Source: Streptomyces sp. NBC_01267 (GTDB lineage Bacteria; Actinomycetota; Actinomycetes; Streptomycetales; Streptomycetaceae). From it: a stretch of DNA of 64,000 nt. The notes beneath the pieces were generated by a model. It was not told the DNA's origin and ran no database searches. It was given only the letters and a program-made list of their open reading frames with translations. The DNA lies in contig NZ_CP108455.1 in assembly GCF_036241575.1 (NCBI RefSeq), forward strand, positions 6,059,001 through 6,123,000, written 5' to 3'. The position numbers and the translations under genes were made by a program. Positions 16,696-26,376 of the stretch are shown here, piece by piece (positions within the stretch are counted from its first letter, which is position 1; each line of letters opens with the position of its first letter).

Positions 16696-17751
16696 CTAAT
16701 CCTGCTTCTTGCGCCGCGTCCCGAAGACGATCTCGTCCCAGCTCGGTACGGCCGCACGCCGCCCCGGCCGCACGCCGTCGGCCTCGGCCTGCCGGTCCGT
16801 CGTCCCGGTGAGCCGGTCGCGGTGACCGGTCACCGCGCGGGGCATCAGTACGTCCGCGTACGCCGAACCGGCGCCGACCGACGCCGCGGGCGGCTCCTCG
16901 GCCTCCGACTCGCGCACCGGCTCGGCCGGCGGAAGCTCCGGCGGAGCGGGCCGGTCCGGTACGACCATGTCGCCGCGGAAGCTCGGGACGGCCTCCAGCA
17001 GGCTGGTCAGCGAATCGCGCTCGCTGATGCTGTCGTCCGGCTCGGGAGGCGCGGGCACGGGCGCCGTGGGCCGCTCCATCTGCCGGTCCAGGGCACGGTC
17101 GAGCGGCCGGTCGCGCGGCAGCCTGGCGATCCGCGGTACGAACGGAAAGCTCGGCTCGGGCGCCACCAGCGAGTTGTCGGACTCGCCGATCAGCGACCGT
17201 GCCTCGTCGTCCATGGCCTGCACCAGACGGCGCGGCGGGTCGTACGTCCAGCTCGCCGAGTGGGTCTCGGTCGCGACCCGGTACACCAGCAGGACTTCCC
17301 AGGTGCCGTCGTCACGGCGCCAGGAGTCCCACAGCACGGTGTCCCGGTCGGCGCCGCGCAGCAGCAGCCGCTCCTGCACCGCCTCGCCGAGCTGCGGACC
17401 CGTGCCGGTGTTCTCACCGGCACGGCGCACGGGCGTCTTACGGGCCCGTTCGGCCATGAAGGCGCGCTCCGCGAGCACGGGACCCTCGAAGCGGCGGACC
17501 CGGTCGACCGGGATCCCGGCCATCTGGGCGACCTCCTCGGCGGAGGCACCGGCTCTTATACGTGCCTGAATGTCGCGGGGACGGAGGTGGCTCTCCACCT
17601 CGATCTCGATCTGGCCGAGGCGCGCGCGGTCATTACGGACCGCCGCACGCAGCCGCTCGTCGATCGGAAGCGTGTACTCCGTACTGTCCGCAGCTTTGAG
17701 CACCAGTCGTGTGCCGTCATTCGAGACGGCCACGACACGCAGTTCGGGCAT
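16696..17751 (-). CDS. sepH: Septation protein SepH
   Basis: 351 aa, starting MPELRVVAVSNDGTRLVLK with GGGAGG 5 bases before ATG 17751. The N-terminal DUF3071 domain includes a helix-turn-helix-like segment (LRPRDIQARIRAGASAEEVAQMAGIPVDRVRRFEGPVLAER). A long acidic, proline-rich disordered tail follows, closing with a short basic motif (PSWDEIVFGTRRKKQD). SepH is an actinobacterial cell-division protein that binds FtsZ and promotes its assembly at sporulation and vegetative septa. It is monocistronic, and the position matches the conserved Streptomyces location. Confidence 0.95.
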   Translation of the reverse strand: MPELRVVAVSNDGTRLVLKAADSTEYTLPIDERLRAAVRNDRARLGQIEIEVESHLRPRDIQARIRAGASAEEVAQMAGIPVDRVRRFEGPVLAERAFMAERARKTPVRRAGENTGTGPQLGEAVQERLLLRGADRDTVLWDSWRRDDGTWEVLLVYRVATETHSASWTYDPPRRLVQAMDDEARSLIGESDNSLVAPEPSFPFVPRIARLPRDRPLDRALDRQMERPTAPVPAPPEPDDSISERDSLTSLLEAVPSFRGDMVVPDRPAPPELPPAEPVRESEAEEPPAASVGAGSAYADVLMPRAVTGHRDRLTGTTDRQAEADGVRPGRRAAVPSWDEIVFGTRRKKQD

Positions 17752-18226
17752 GGGAACCTCCCGGGTGGTGCCTGCCGACGTCACGTGCGTCGCTGCTTCC
17801 GCTAGTCGAGTGTGGCCTGCCCGGGTTCGGCACGCCACAACCTTGCCGAGTTACCCGGCGTGTCGGGTCTCAGTCCTGGAACGCCGTTATGGCACGGTTA
17901 CCTGTTCGCAACGCAGAGCGACTGGCGATCACTCTGTGCAGCGGGCGCCCGTGCGGTGCCACGGCTCCGCCGGTTCGAGTGCCGCCTTCGGCCCCCTCCC
18001 GTTGGTCCGGACACCCTTGTGGGAGGCCGGGCCCAGGGCTCGACACAGTACTCCATTCGGGCCAAGTGGGTGGACGGCTCGCCGCTCGAGTTCTGGCGGC
18101 CCGGGGGAGCGGAATCCCGATAATTGCCTCCGGTGTATGCCCTCGGGTGTTGTGCTTCACACAATCTCCCGAATCGGAACTATCCACTTCGCTCACATGT
18201 CCCTTTCTGGTGCAGAGTGTCATCAG
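17752..18226. other. Intergenic stretch upstream of sepH and the following divergent gene
   Basis: About 475 bases separate the two divergent starts. No coding signal is convincing. A small inverted repeat (TTGTG, 5-base gap, CACAA) near 18154-18168 could be a regulatory site. Promoters for both genes must lie here. Confidence 0.5.
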
Positions 18227-19231
18227 ATGGGCAAACAGAGGCTGGAGATGGAGCAGAAGCCGGACAGCGGGACAGAGTCCGAGAACGCGACGAAGAAGAA
18301 GCTCGACCTGAGCGTGCCGCAGGTCGCGGGCAGCGCCTTCGCGGCTGTCGTGGCGGCGGTGCTGGCCTCGAAGCTCGGGGTGTACGGAACGATCATCGGC
18401 GCAGGTGTGGTCAGTGTGATCGCGACCTGTGGCGGCACGATCTTCCAGCATCTCTTCCGGCGTACCGGGGAGCAGATCCGCGAAGTCACGGTGCAGGTGA
18501 AGCCGAAGGGCCCGAGGTTCCCGACCCGGCAGGTGCCGGTCAGCCGGGTTTCCGTCAGCCAGGTGCCCGGGACCGCGGAGCCGGGGGAGATGCCGCCCAC
18601 GGTCGCCGCGCCGTGGCCCGACGAGCTGAGCAGCACCACCACGGGCGGCCGTCGGGCCGGGGACCGGGCGGCCCCGGGTCCCGGTCCGGACGCGACTCGG
18701 CTGCTGCCCCTCGACGGGGAGTTCACCGAAGCCACGACCCACGGCACACGGGTGCGCGGCTGGAAGCGCTCGTCGCTCGCGGCCGGCGTCGCGTTCCTCG
18801 TGGCGATGTCCGGGATCACCGGGTTCGAGCTGCTCTCGGGGCACGGCCTCAGCGGCGGCAGCGGAACGACGGTGGGATCGGCCGTGCAGGGCGGCGGTAC
18901 GAAGGCGTCGAAGCCCTCGCCCGCCCCTTCGCACTCGACGGAGCAGGACCGGCAGCAGGGCGGGAACCCGGACCCGAGCCGGAGCCCGGACCCGTCGCCG
19001 AGCCGCAGTTCCGGCGACGGCGGGCAGACCGGGCCGGGCCCCGGGAAGAGCGACGCTCCGGCCGACCCGGCCCCGAGCCCTTCACCGCCCTCGTCGGGTG
19101 ACGCCTCCACGGCACCCGACCCGGCACCGTCCGGCCCGGCCGACAGCGGGACGGGCGGCACCACGGGCCACGACGGCACCGTCCAGCAGGACAAGGGGGC
19201 GGGCTCCCGGGGCGACGACTCCCTGACGTGA
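18227..19231 (+). CDS. Membrane protein with two hydrophobic segments and Pro/Ser-rich tail
   Basis: About 334 aa from ATG 18227; an internal ATG at 18248 behind AGAGG is an equally possible start (327 aa). A hydrophobic hairpin near residues 30-65 (SAFAAVVAAVLASKLGVYG and following glycine-rich helix) is followed by a cytoplasmic-looking linker, a second helix near 183-203 (AAGVAFLVAMSGITGFELL), and a disordered Pro/Ser/Gly/Asp tail. The function is unknown. It lies divergent from sepH, and its end is 38 bases from the convergent oxidase gene. Confidence 0.8.
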   Translation: MGKQRLEMEQKPDSGTESENATKKKLDLSVPQVAGSAFAAVVAAVLASKLGVYGTIIGAGVVSVIATCGGTIFQHLFRRTGEQIREVTVQVKPKGPRFPTRQVPVSRVSVSQVPGTAEPGEMPPTVAAPWPDELSSTTTGGRRAGDRAAPGPGPDATRLLPLDGEFTEATTHGTRVRGWKRSSLAAGVAFLVAMSGITGFELLSGHGLSGGSGTTVGSAVQGGGTKASKPSPAPSHSTEQDRQQGGNPDPSRSPDPSPSRSSGDGGQTGPGPGKSDAPADPAPSPSPPSSGDASTAPDPAPSGPADSGTGGTTGHDGTVQQDKGAGSRGDDSLT

Positions 19232-19269
19232 TCTTCAACCTGTGCGGCGCGGAGCCCCCCCTCGGGCGG

Positions 19270-20604
19270 TCAGTCGCCCAGGACCCGGCGCAGGTAGTCG
19301 TTGGCGAACAGCCGCTGCGGGTCCAGCCGGTCGCGCAACGCCGTGAACTCGCCGAACCGCGGATACACCCCGGCCAGATATTCGGCGTCACGGCTGTGCA
19401 CCTTGCCCCAGTGCGGCCGGCCGCCGTGCGCGGTCATGATCCGCTCGACGGCGGTGAAGTACGCCCGGTGCGGTGTGCCCCGGTACAGGTGCACCGCGAT
19501 GTACGCGCTCTCCCGTCCCGAAGCCGTGGAGAGCGCGATGTCGTCGGCGGGCGCCGTCCGCACCTCCACCGGGAAACTCACCCGCAGCGGTGAACGCTCC
19601 ACCATCGCCTTCACCTCGCGCAGCGCCGCCACCGCGGCCTCGCGCGGCAGGGCGTACTCCATCTCGACGAAGCGCACCCGGCGCGGACTTGTGAAGACCT
19701 TGTAGGGGACGTCGGTGTAGGTGCGGGCGGAGAGCGCGCGGCTGGAGATCTTCGCGACGGCGGGGATCGTCGCGGGGACGGCCCGGCCCAGCGAACAGGC
19801 CGCCTGGAAGAGGCCGTTGGAGAGGAGCTCGTCCTCGATCCACCCGGCTACCTTGCCGGGAGGTGCGGCGGGGCCCGCGCTGCGGTTGTTGCGCTTGGTG
19901 TTGCAGTTGCCGGTGTGCGGGAACCAGTAGAACTCGAAGTGCTCGTTCTCGGCGACGAGCTGGTCGAAGTCGGCGGTCACCCGGTCGAAGGCCATCGGCT
20001 CCTCGCGGGCCGTCAGCAGGAAGACCGGCTCCACCGCGAAGGTGATCGCGGTGACGACCCCCAGCGCGCCCAGGCCGATCCGGGCGGCGGCGAAGACCTC
20101 GGGGTTCTCCTGCTCCGAACACTTCAGTACCGTGCCGTCGGCCGTCACCAGCTCCAGCGCGCGGATCTGCGCGGAGATCGACGCCGAATCACGGCCGGTG
20201 CCATGCGTGCCGGTACTGGTGGCGCCCGCCACCGTCTGCTCCATGATGTCGCCCATGTTCGTGAGGGAGAGCCCCTCACGGGCGAGTGCCAGATTCAGCC
20301 GCTTCAGCGGAGTACCCGACTCGACGGTCACGGTGCCGGCCGTGCGGTCGATCTCCCGGATGCCGGTGAGGAGATCGGGGCGTATCAGTACCCCGTCGGT
20401 CGCGGCCGTCGCCGTGAAGGAGTGGCCGGTGCCGACGGCCTTCACCTTCAGGCCCTCGTCCGCCGCCCGCCGGACTGCGCCCGCGAGCTCCTCGGCCGAC
20501 GCGGGGGTCACCTCCCGCACCGGGCGCGCGGTGACGTTCCCCGCCCAGTTACGCCACGTGCCCGCCGTTCGCGCTGTCACCGATGTCCGTGCCGTACCCG
20601 TCAT
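19270..20604 (-). CDS. FAD-linked D-arabinono-1,4-lactone oxidase-like protein
   Basis: 444 aa from ATG 20604. The PCMH-type FAD domain has VKAVGTGHSFT (the His-Ser region that binds FAD in this family) and GATSTGTHGTG. The C-terminal ALO domain includes RPHWGKVHSRDAEYLAGVYPRFGEF, where the HWGK signature is typical of sugar-1,4-lactone oxidases. It oxidises aldonolactones or alditols using oxygen. Its start overlaps the 3' end of the upstream MFS gene by 56 bases, so the two are cotranscribed. Confidence 0.93.
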   Translation of the reverse strand: MTGTARTSVTARTAGTWRNWAGNVTARPVREVTPASAEELAGAVRRAADEGLKVKAVGTGHSFTATAATDGVLIRPDLLTGIREIDRTAGTVTVESGTPLKRLNLALAREGLSLTNMGDIMEQTVAGATSTGTHGTGRDSASISAQIRALELVTADGTVLKCSEQENPEVFAAARIGLGALGVVTAITFAVEPVFLLTAREEPMAFDRVTADFDQLVAENEHFEFYWFPHTGNCNTKRNNRSAGPAAPPGKVAGWIEDELLSNGLFQAACSLGRAVPATIPAVAKISSRALSARTYTDVPYKVFTSPRRVRFVEMEYALPREAAVAALREVKAMVERSPLRVSFPVEVRTAPADDIALSTASGRESAYIAVHLYRGTPHRAYFTAVERIMTAHGGRPHWGKVHSRDAEYLAGVYPRFGEFTALRDRLDPQRLFANDYLRRVLGD

Positions 20605-21811
20605 CTGCCCCGCTCCCCTCGTGTAGTGGCGCCGGCACATGGAGCCGGCGATACCCGAGCAACGCCACCACGGCCGCGAGCGCTCCCGCCACGAGCGGCA
20701 CCAGATACCCCTGGCCGGCCCCGCCCGCGTCGACCGCCCAGCCGGCGGCCGAAGAGCCGAGTGCCACCCCGACCGCGAGCCCGGTACTGGTCCAGGTCAT
20801 GCCCTCGGTCAGTTTGCTGCGCGGTACGTGCTGCTCGACGAGGGCCATCGTGGTCACCATCGTCGGTGCTACGGCAAGGCCCGCGACAAAGAGCGCCCCG
20901 GCCAGAAACGGCAGGTTCCCGGCCAGTTGGAGGGGGATCATACTCAGCGCCATCGCGCACACACCCACCAGCCACCTGCGTGAGGCCGGGCCGCGAGGGT
21001 GCAGCAGTCCGAAGACAGCGCCGGCCAGACAGGAGCCGAGGGCGTACACGGCGAGAACGACACTGGCCAGCGCCTTGTGCCCGCGCTCCTCGGCGAAGGC
21101 GACCGTCACGACGTCGATCGCCCCGAAGATCGCCCCGGTCGCCACGAAGGTCAGGACCAGCATCTGCAGCCCGCGCGAGGCCAGCGCCGAACCGGCCGGT
21201 CCCTGGCCGCGCGGATGCGGCGCCGGTTCGGTCGCGCGCTGCGAGGTCAGCCAGAAGACGCCGACGACCAGGAAGCCCCCGGCCATCAGCGGGCCCGCCT
21301 CCGGGAACCAGGCCGTGGACAGCCCGATGGAGAGGATCGGGCCGAAGATGAAGCAGACCTCGTCGACGATCGACTCCCAGGAGTACGCCGCGTGCAGGCT
21401 GCGCGGGGTGCCCCGGTAGATCGCCGCCCAGCGGGCCCTGACCATCGAGCCGATGCTCGGTACGCAGCCCGCGCCCGCCGAGAAGAGGAAGAGCGTCCAC
21501 TCCGGCAGCTCCTGCTGCGCACAGATCAGCAGGCCCGCGACGGCGGCGGCCGAGACCAGGGTGGCGGGGCGCAGCACCCGGCGCTGCCCGTGCCGGTCGA
21601 CGAGCCGGGAGATCTGCGGACCGATCGCCGCCGCGGACAGTGCCAGTGTCGCGGAGAGCGCACCGGCCAGCCCGTAGCGCCCGGTGAGCTGGGAGATCAT
21701 CGTCACCACACCGATCCCCAGCATGGAGAGCGGCATCCGGCCGAAGAGTCCGGCCGCCGAGAACCCCTTGGTGCCGGGGGCGGCGAAAATCGCACGGTAG
21801 GGACTGGTCAA
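20549..21811 (-). CDS. MFS transporter
   Basis: 420 aa. A TTG start at 21811 is proposed: CGGAG stands 8 bases upstream and the conserved sequence begins TSPYRAIFAAPGTKGFSAAG. Upstream in-frame ATGs would add an unrelated GC-rich leader. About 12 hydrophobic segments are visible, with the MFS loop GRMPLSMLGIGVV at the start and DRHGQRRVLRPATL (loop 2-3). The substrate is unknown; drug or metabolite efflux is likely. It is translationally overlapped with the lactone-oxidase gene and divergent from hemH. Confidence 0.92.
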   Translation of the reverse strand: MTSPYRAIFAAPGTKGFSAAGLFGRMPLSMLGIGVVTMISQLTGRYGLAGALSATLALSAAAIGPQISRLVDRHGQRRVLRPATLVSAAAVAGLLICAQQELPEWTLFLFSAGAGCVPSIGSMVRARWAAIYRGTPRSLHAAYSWESIVDEVCFIFGPILSIGLSTAWFPEAGPLMAGGFLVVGVFWLTSQRATEPAPHPRGQGPAGSALASRGLQMLVLTFVATGAIFGAIDVVTVAFAEERGHKALASVVLAVYALGSCLAGAVFGLLHPRGPASRRWLVGVCAMALSMIPLQLAGNLPFLAGALFVAGLAVAPTMVTTMALVEQHVPRSKLTEGMTWTSTGLAVGVALGSSAAGWAVDAGGAGQGYLVPLVAGALAAVVALLGYRRLHVPAPLHEGSGADDGYGTDIGDSANGGHVA

Positions 21812-21950
21812 GAAGGGCTCCGGTAAGGCGTAAGTGTCGTTTGCGCAGCTTACGGTCGCAGTGACGGGTCCTGCACCGGGGGTCAGGAACGGGCACCCGT
21901 TGCGTGGGGGGTCCCCCGGCCTGCCGGAGGCGGGTGGCAGGATCGGAGCC

Positions 21951-23063
21951 ATGTCCGATCAGCGTGATCCAGATCCCTACGACGCCCTCCTGCTGCTCTC
22001 CTTCGGCGGCCCCGAGGGCCCGGACGACGTGGTCCCGTTCCTGGAGAACGTGACCCGCGGCCGCGGTATCCCCAAGGAGCGGCTCAAGGAGGTGGGGCAG
22101 CACTACTTCCTGTTCGGCGGGGTCAGCCCCATCAACGGCCACAACCGCGCCCTGCTGGACGCGCTGCGCAAGGACTTCGCCGAGCACGGCGTGGAACTGC
22201 CGGTGTACTGGGGCAACCGCAACTGGGCGCCGTACCTGACCGACACCCTGCGGGAGATGGTCCGGGACGGCCACCGGCGTATCGCCGTGCTGGCCACCAG
22301 CGCGTACGCCTCGTACTCCGGCTGCCGGCAGTACCGCGAGGACCTCGCCGAGGCGCTGGCGACGCTGGAGGCGGAAGGCCTTGAGCTGCCGCGCGTCGAC
22401 AAGCTGCGGCACTACTTCAACCACCCGGGTTTCGTACGGCCCATGACCGACGGTGTCCTGAAGTCGCTGGCCGGGCTGCCCGACGAGGTACGCGACGGGG
22501 CGCACCTGGCCTTCACCACCCACTCCATCCCCACCGCCGCGGCCGACAGTTCGGGGCCCGACGGCGGGGCGTACGTCGCCGAACACCTGGACGTGGCGCG
22601 GGTGATCGTCGACGCGGTCCGCGCGGAGACGGGGATCGAGCACCCCTGGCAGCTCGTCTACCAGTCGCGCAGCGGCGCCCCGCACATCCCGTGGCTGGAA
22701 CCCGACATCTGCGACCACCTGGCGGAGCTGCACGGCGCGGGCGCGCCCGCGGTCGTCATGGTGCCCATCGGCTTCGTCTCGGACCACATGGAAGTCCTCT
22801 ACGACCTGGACACCGAAGCCGTCGCCAAGGCCGCGGAGCTGGGGCTCCCCGCCGCGCGGTCCGCGACGGTCGGCGCCGACCCGCGCTTCGCGGCAGCGGT
22901 GCGCGAGCTGCTGCTGGAGCGGGCAGCCGCGGAGCGGGGGCTCCCGGTGGCGCGCTGCGCGCTGGGAACGCTCGGCGCCTCGCACGACGTGTGCCCGGTC
23001 GGCTGCTGCCCGGCCCGCAGTGCCAGGCCCGCAGCCGCGGGCGCCGACAGCCCGTACGCCTAG
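21951..23063 (+). CDS. hemH: Ferrochelatase, actinobacterial coproporphyrin type
   Basis: 370 aa beginning at ATG 21951 behind GGAG. It has the ferrochelatase motifs [39 protein letters not shown] (catalytic His) and [20 protein letters not shown]. The C-terminal cysteines (VARCALG...HDVCPVGCC) match the 2Fe-2S ligands of actinobacterial enzymes. In these bacteria the enzyme inserts iron into coproporphyrin III to give coproheme. It is followed by the inositol-phosphatase gene after 10 bases, in one operon. Confidence 0.95.
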   Translation: MSDQRDPDPYDALLLLSFGGPEGPDDVVPFLENVTRGRGIPKERLKEVGQHYFLFGGVSPINGHNRALLDALRKDFAEHGVELPVYWGNRNWAPYLTDTLREMVRDGHRRIAVLATSAYASYSGCRQYREDLAEALATLEAEGLELPRVDKLRHYFNHPGFVRPMTDGVLKSLAGLPDEVRDGAHLAFTTHSIPTAAADSSGPDGGAYVAEHLDVARVIVDAVRAETGIEHPWQLVYQSRSGAPHIPWLEPDICDHLAELHGAGAPAVVMVPIGFVSDHMEVLYDLDTEAVAKAAELGLPAARSATVGADPRFAAAVRELLLERAAAERGLPVARCALGTLGASHDVCPVGCCPARSARPAAAGADSPYA

Positions 23064-23073
23064 AGGGAGAACC

Positions 23074-23874
23074 GTGACCGATCCGCTCCACACCGAACTG
23101 CTCGAACTGGCCCAGGAGGCAGCCCGGCGCGCCGGCACCCTGCTGCGGGACGGGCGCCCCGCCGACCTGGAAGTGGCGGCCACCAAGTCCAGCCCCATCG
23201 ACGTCGTCACCGAGATGGACATCGCGGCCGAAAAGCTGATCACGGGCTACCTCGCCGGTCTCCGTCCCGACGACGGGTTCCTCGGCGAGGAGGGCGCGAG
23301 CTCCGAGGGCACCAGTGGCATCCGCTGGGTCATCGATCCGCTGGACGGCACCGTCAACTACCTCTACGGCCTGCCCACCTGGTCCGTGTCGATCGCGGCC
23401 GAGCAGGACGGCGAGACCGTCGTGGGTGTGGTGGCCGCGCCGATGCGCGGCGAGACGTTCCACGCGGTCCGCGGCGGCGGGGCGTACCTCGGCGACCGGC
23501 GACTGCGGTGCAGGCCCGCACCGCCCCTCGACCAGGCGCTGGTGTCGACCGGCTTCAACTACGTCACGACGGTGCGCGTCCACCAGGCGTCCGTGGCCCA
23601 GCAGTTGATCCCGCAGCTGCGGGACATCCGGCGGGGCGGCTCGGCCGCGGTCGACCTGTGCGACGTCGCCGCGGGCCGGCTCGACGGGTACTACGAACGC
23701 GGACTGCACCCCTGGGACCGCGCGGCCGGGGACCTCATCGCCCGCGAGGCCGGTGCGAAGACCGGTGGGCGGCCCGGGGAGCGCCCTACGGACGATCTGA
23801 CGGTCGCCGGGTCGCCGGGCGTCTTCGAGCCCCTCCAGGCCCTCCTGGAGGAGTACGGCGCCTGGCACGACTGA
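23074..23874 (+). CDS. Inositol monophosphatase family protein
   Basis: 266 aa from GTG 23074 with AGAGGGAG upstream. The lithium-sensitive phosphatase metal motifs are present: GEEGAS (Glu ligand), WVIDPLDGTVNYLYGLPTWSVSIA (DPLDGT) and LHPWDRAAGDLIAREAG. It dephosphorylates inositol-1-phosphate or a related sugar or nucleotide monophosphate. It is cotranscribed with hemH and ended by a hairpin terminator. Confidence 0.95.
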   Translation: MTDPLHTELLELAQEAARRAGTLLRDGRPADLEVAATKSSPIDVVTEMDIAAEKLITGYLAGLRPDDGFLGEEGASSEGTSGIRWVIDPLDGTVNYLYGLPTWSVSIAAEQDGETVVGVVAAPMRGETFHAVRGGGAYLGDRRLRCRPAPPLDQALVSTGFNYVTTVRVHQASVAQQLIPQLRDIRRGGSAAVDLCDVAAGRLDGYYERGLHPWDRAAGDLIAREAGAKTGGRPGERPTDDLTVAGSPGVFEPLQALLEEYGAWHD

Positions 23875-23940
23875 CGCCCCGGCTCCGAGCACGCTGACAG
23901 GCCCCGGCGGCCGGGACAGGGCACGGGGAGCGCATGCGAA

Positions 23941-23974
23941 GGCCCCGGCACCGTCGTCCTGTGGTGCCGGGGCC
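23941..23974. terminator. Bidirectional terminator after the inositol phosphatase
   Basis: A perfect 11-bp stem (23941-23951 with 23964-23974) and a 12-base loop lies between convergent genes ending at 23874 and 23989. Confidence 0.85.
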
Positions 23975-23988
23975 CCGCACGCCGTACG

Positions 23989-24162
23989 TCAGACGCTCGC
24001 GGTGCGGACTTCCACGCCGTGTTCGGCGGCGAGGCGGTGCAGATCGTCCAACTCGCCCTGCTCGACCTCCGCCAGGAAGTCGTCGCCGGTCTCGCGAGCA
24101 AGGGTCAGGTCGGTCTGAGCTGCCTTTATGCGCTGCAGCAGACCTGCGGTGAATGCGTCCAT
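23989..24162 (-). CDS. Small helical hypothetical protein (57 aa)
   Basis: 57 aa, beginning MDAFTAGLLQRIKAAQTDL and ending GVEVRTASV, with GAGGGGGCG upstream of ATG 24162. It is charged and predicted to be two amphipathic helices (a short coiled coil). The codon third positions are strongly GC-biased, as in real genes, and the gene is bounded by a terminator. The function is unknown; it sits divergent from cutR. Confidence 0.8.
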   Translation of the reverse strand: MDAFTAGLLQRIKAAQTDLTLARETGDDFLAEVEQGELDDLHRLAAEHGVEVRTASV

Positions 24163-24470
24163 GGTGCGCCCCCTCGTCGTGGGTCGGTGGCACGGGGGTG
24201 TGCCGAGGGTCATCAACTGATCACGGGCTCCCCGGGGCGGCGGAGCGGCCTGTGGCGCGCCACATACAGGGCGTGATCGGCGGGTGTGCAATCGTCCTCC
24301 CCTCGCTCCACCTCAGAGAAACCTCAACCGGCCCGGGAATCACGGAATTCCCACCGTTCCGGGGCCCGGCATTGTCTTACAGCCGGTTTATGGCCGTACG
24401 GGGCAGGATGGACGTACACACACTCCGTGCCAGAGCTGCCCTGAACAGGGCTCAGAGGAAGGACAGCGCC

Positions 24471-25124
24471 GTGCGCGTACTCGTCGTCGAGGACGAGCAG
24501 CTGCTCGCCGATGCGGTGGCCACCGGACTTCGCCGGGAGGCCATGGCCGTCGACGTCGTGTACGACGGCGCCGCCGCCCTGGAGCGGATCGGGGTCAACG
24601 ACTACGACGTCGTCGTCCTCGACCGCGACCTGCCGCTGATCCATGGGGACGACGTCTGCCGCAAGATCGTCGAACTCGGCATGCCGACCCGGGTCCTCAT
24701 GCTGACCGCGTCGGGTGACGTCAGCGACCGGGTCGAGGGCCTGGAGCTCGGCGCGGACGACTACCTGCCCAAGCCCTTCGCCTTCAGTGAGCTGACGGCG
24801 CGGGTACGGGCGCTGGGGCGCCGTACGACGGTCGCCCTGCCCCCCGTCCTGGAGCGGGCCGGCATCAAGCTGGACCCCAACCGCCGCGAGGTCTTCCGGG
24901 AGGGCAACGAGATCCAGCTCGCGCCCAAGGAGTTCGCCGTCCTCGAAGTGCTGATGCGCAGCGAGGGTGCGGTGGTCTCCGCCGAGCAGCTCCTGGAGAA
25001 GGCCTGGGACGAGAACACCGACCCGTTCACCAACGTCGTGCGGGTGACCGTCATGACGCTGCGCCGCAAGCTCGGTGAGCCCCCGGTCATCGTGACCGTG
25101 CCCGGCTCCGGATACCGGATCTGA
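24471..25124 (+). CDS. cutR: Two-component response regulator CutR
   Basis: 217 aa from GTG 24471, with AGGAAGGA 8 bases upstream. The receiver domain has the acidic pair VVEDEQ and phosphoacceptor Asp51 (VVVLDRDLP), with the lysine in LPKPFAF. The OmpR/PhoB winged helix ends in VVRVTVMTLRRKL and PGSGYRI. It is paired with the kinase gene 7 bases downstream. The order, the gene neighbours (hemH upstream, DUF4193 and dut downstream) and the sensor sequence match CutRS of Streptomyces, first linked to copper and antibiotic production and later to envelope/secretion stress. Confidence 0.92.
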   Translation: MRVLVVEDEQLLADAVATGLRREAMAVDVVYDGAAALERIGVNDYDVVVLDRDLPLIHGDDVCRKIVELGMPTRVLMLTASGDVSDRVEGLELGADDYLPKPFAFSELTARVRALGRRTTVALPPVLERAGIKLDPNRREVFREGNEIQLAPKEFAVLEVLMRSEGAVVSAEQLLEKAWDENTDPFTNVVRVTVMTLRRKLGEPPVIVTVPGSGYRI

Positions 25125-25131
25125 CCGCCCG

Positions 25132-26376
25132 GTGGCCTCCACCCCCGCGCCGCCGACGGCGCCTCCCAAGCCGACCTGGGACCCGAAATCAGCCGAGTCC
25201 CTGTCGCCCTTGCTGCGTCCGACCATCCGGATACGCCTGACCCTGCTGTACGGCGGGATGTTCCTGATCGCCGGGATCCTGCTGCTCACGATCATCTACA
25301 TGCTGGCGGCGCAGGCGCTGCACAGCGGCAGCAGCACCCCTGCCTTCCAGGTGTCCGGCCAGAACGTGTCCATCGCCAGCCCGACCTGTCCGAACCTCGG
25401 GCAGACACAGAACAGCGACCAGCTGAACAGCGTGCTGAAGGCATGCATGAGCGAGCAGCGTCAGCACGCCCTCGACAATCTGCTGACCCGCTCGCTGTAC
25501 GCCCTCGTGGGCCTGAGCATCATCGCCTTCGCCTTCGGCTACGCCGTGGCCGGGCGGGTGCTGTCGCCGCTCGGTCGGATGACGCGTACCGCCCGCCGGG
25601 TGGCCGGAACGGACCTGACCAGGCGGATCGAGCTGGACGGCCCGGACGACGAGCTCAAGGAGCTGGCCGACACCTTCGACGAGATGCTCGACCGACTGGA
25701 GCGGGCCTTCACCGCGCAGCAGCGCTTCGTGGCGAACGCCTCGCACGAGCTGCGCACCCCGCTCGCGATCAACCGCACGCTTCTGGAGGTCCACCTCTCC
25801 GACCCGGGCGCGCCGGTGGAGCTGACCCAGCTGGGCAAGACGCTGCTGGCCACCAACGAACGCAGCGAGCAACTGGTGGAGGGGCTGCTGCTGCTCGCCC
25901 GCAGCGACAACCAGATCGTCGAGCGGAAACCGGTCGACCTGGCCGAAGTCGCCACCCGCGCCCTCGACCAGACCCACGCGGAGGCCGAGGCGAAGGGCGT
26001 GGAACTGCGCGGGGAGCAGGCGCCCGCGGTGGTCCAGGGCAACGGCGTCCTGCTGGAGCGGATCGCCCTGAACCTGGTGCAGAACGCGGTGCGTTACAAC
26101 ATCCCGGAGGGCGGCTGGGTGGAGGTCACCACCGAGCTCCAGCCCGGACAGGCGGTGCTGGTGGTGTCGAACACGGGACCCGTGGTCCCCGCGTACGAGA
26201 TCGACAACCTCTTCGAGCCGTTCAGGCGCCTGCGTACCGAGCGGACCGGGAGCGACAAGGGGGTGGGGCTCGGGCTCTCCATCGCCCGCTCCGTCGCGCG
26301 CGCCCACGGAGGCCGTATCATCGCGGAGCCTCGCGAGGGCGGCGGCCTCGTGATGCGTGTCACGTTGCCTGTTTGA
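25132..26376 (+). CDS. cutS: Sensor histidine kinase CutS
   Basis: 414 aa with a GTG start. The first membrane helix is at about residues 34-60 and the second at 122-142, leaving a ~60-residue extracytoplasmic loop with exactly two cysteines (C86 and C105), which could form a disulfide that reports on extracellular redox or folding. A HAMP segment follows, then HisKA with His205 in NASHELRTP and an HATPase domain (QNAVRYN, GVGLGLSIA). It phosphorylates CutR. Confidence 0.93.
   Translation: MASTPAPPTAPPKPTWDPKSAESLSPLLRPTIRIRLTLLYGGMFLIAGILLLTIIYMLAAQALHSGSSTPAFQVSGQNVSIASPTCPNLGQTQNSDQLNSVLKACMSEQRQHALDNLLTRSLYALVGLSIIAFAFGYAVAGRVLSPLGRMTRTARRVAGTDLTRRIELDGPDDELKELADTFDEMLDRLERAFTAQQRFVANASHELRTPLAINRTLLEVHLSDPGAPVELTQLGKTLLATNERSEQLVEGLLLLARSDNQIVERKPVDLAEVATRALDQTHAEAEAKGVELRGEQAPAVVQGNGVLLERIALNLVQNAVRYNIPEGGWVEVTTELQPGQAVLVVSNTGPVVPAYEIDNLFEPFRRLRTERTGSDKGVGLGLSIARSVARAHGGRIIAEPREGGGLVMRVTLPV

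Noticed and set aside
20601..23243. 880-aa open frame on the minus strand
   Set aside because: It spans the hemH region and the MFS gene in the wrong frame; Arg/Gly/Asp-rich shadow.
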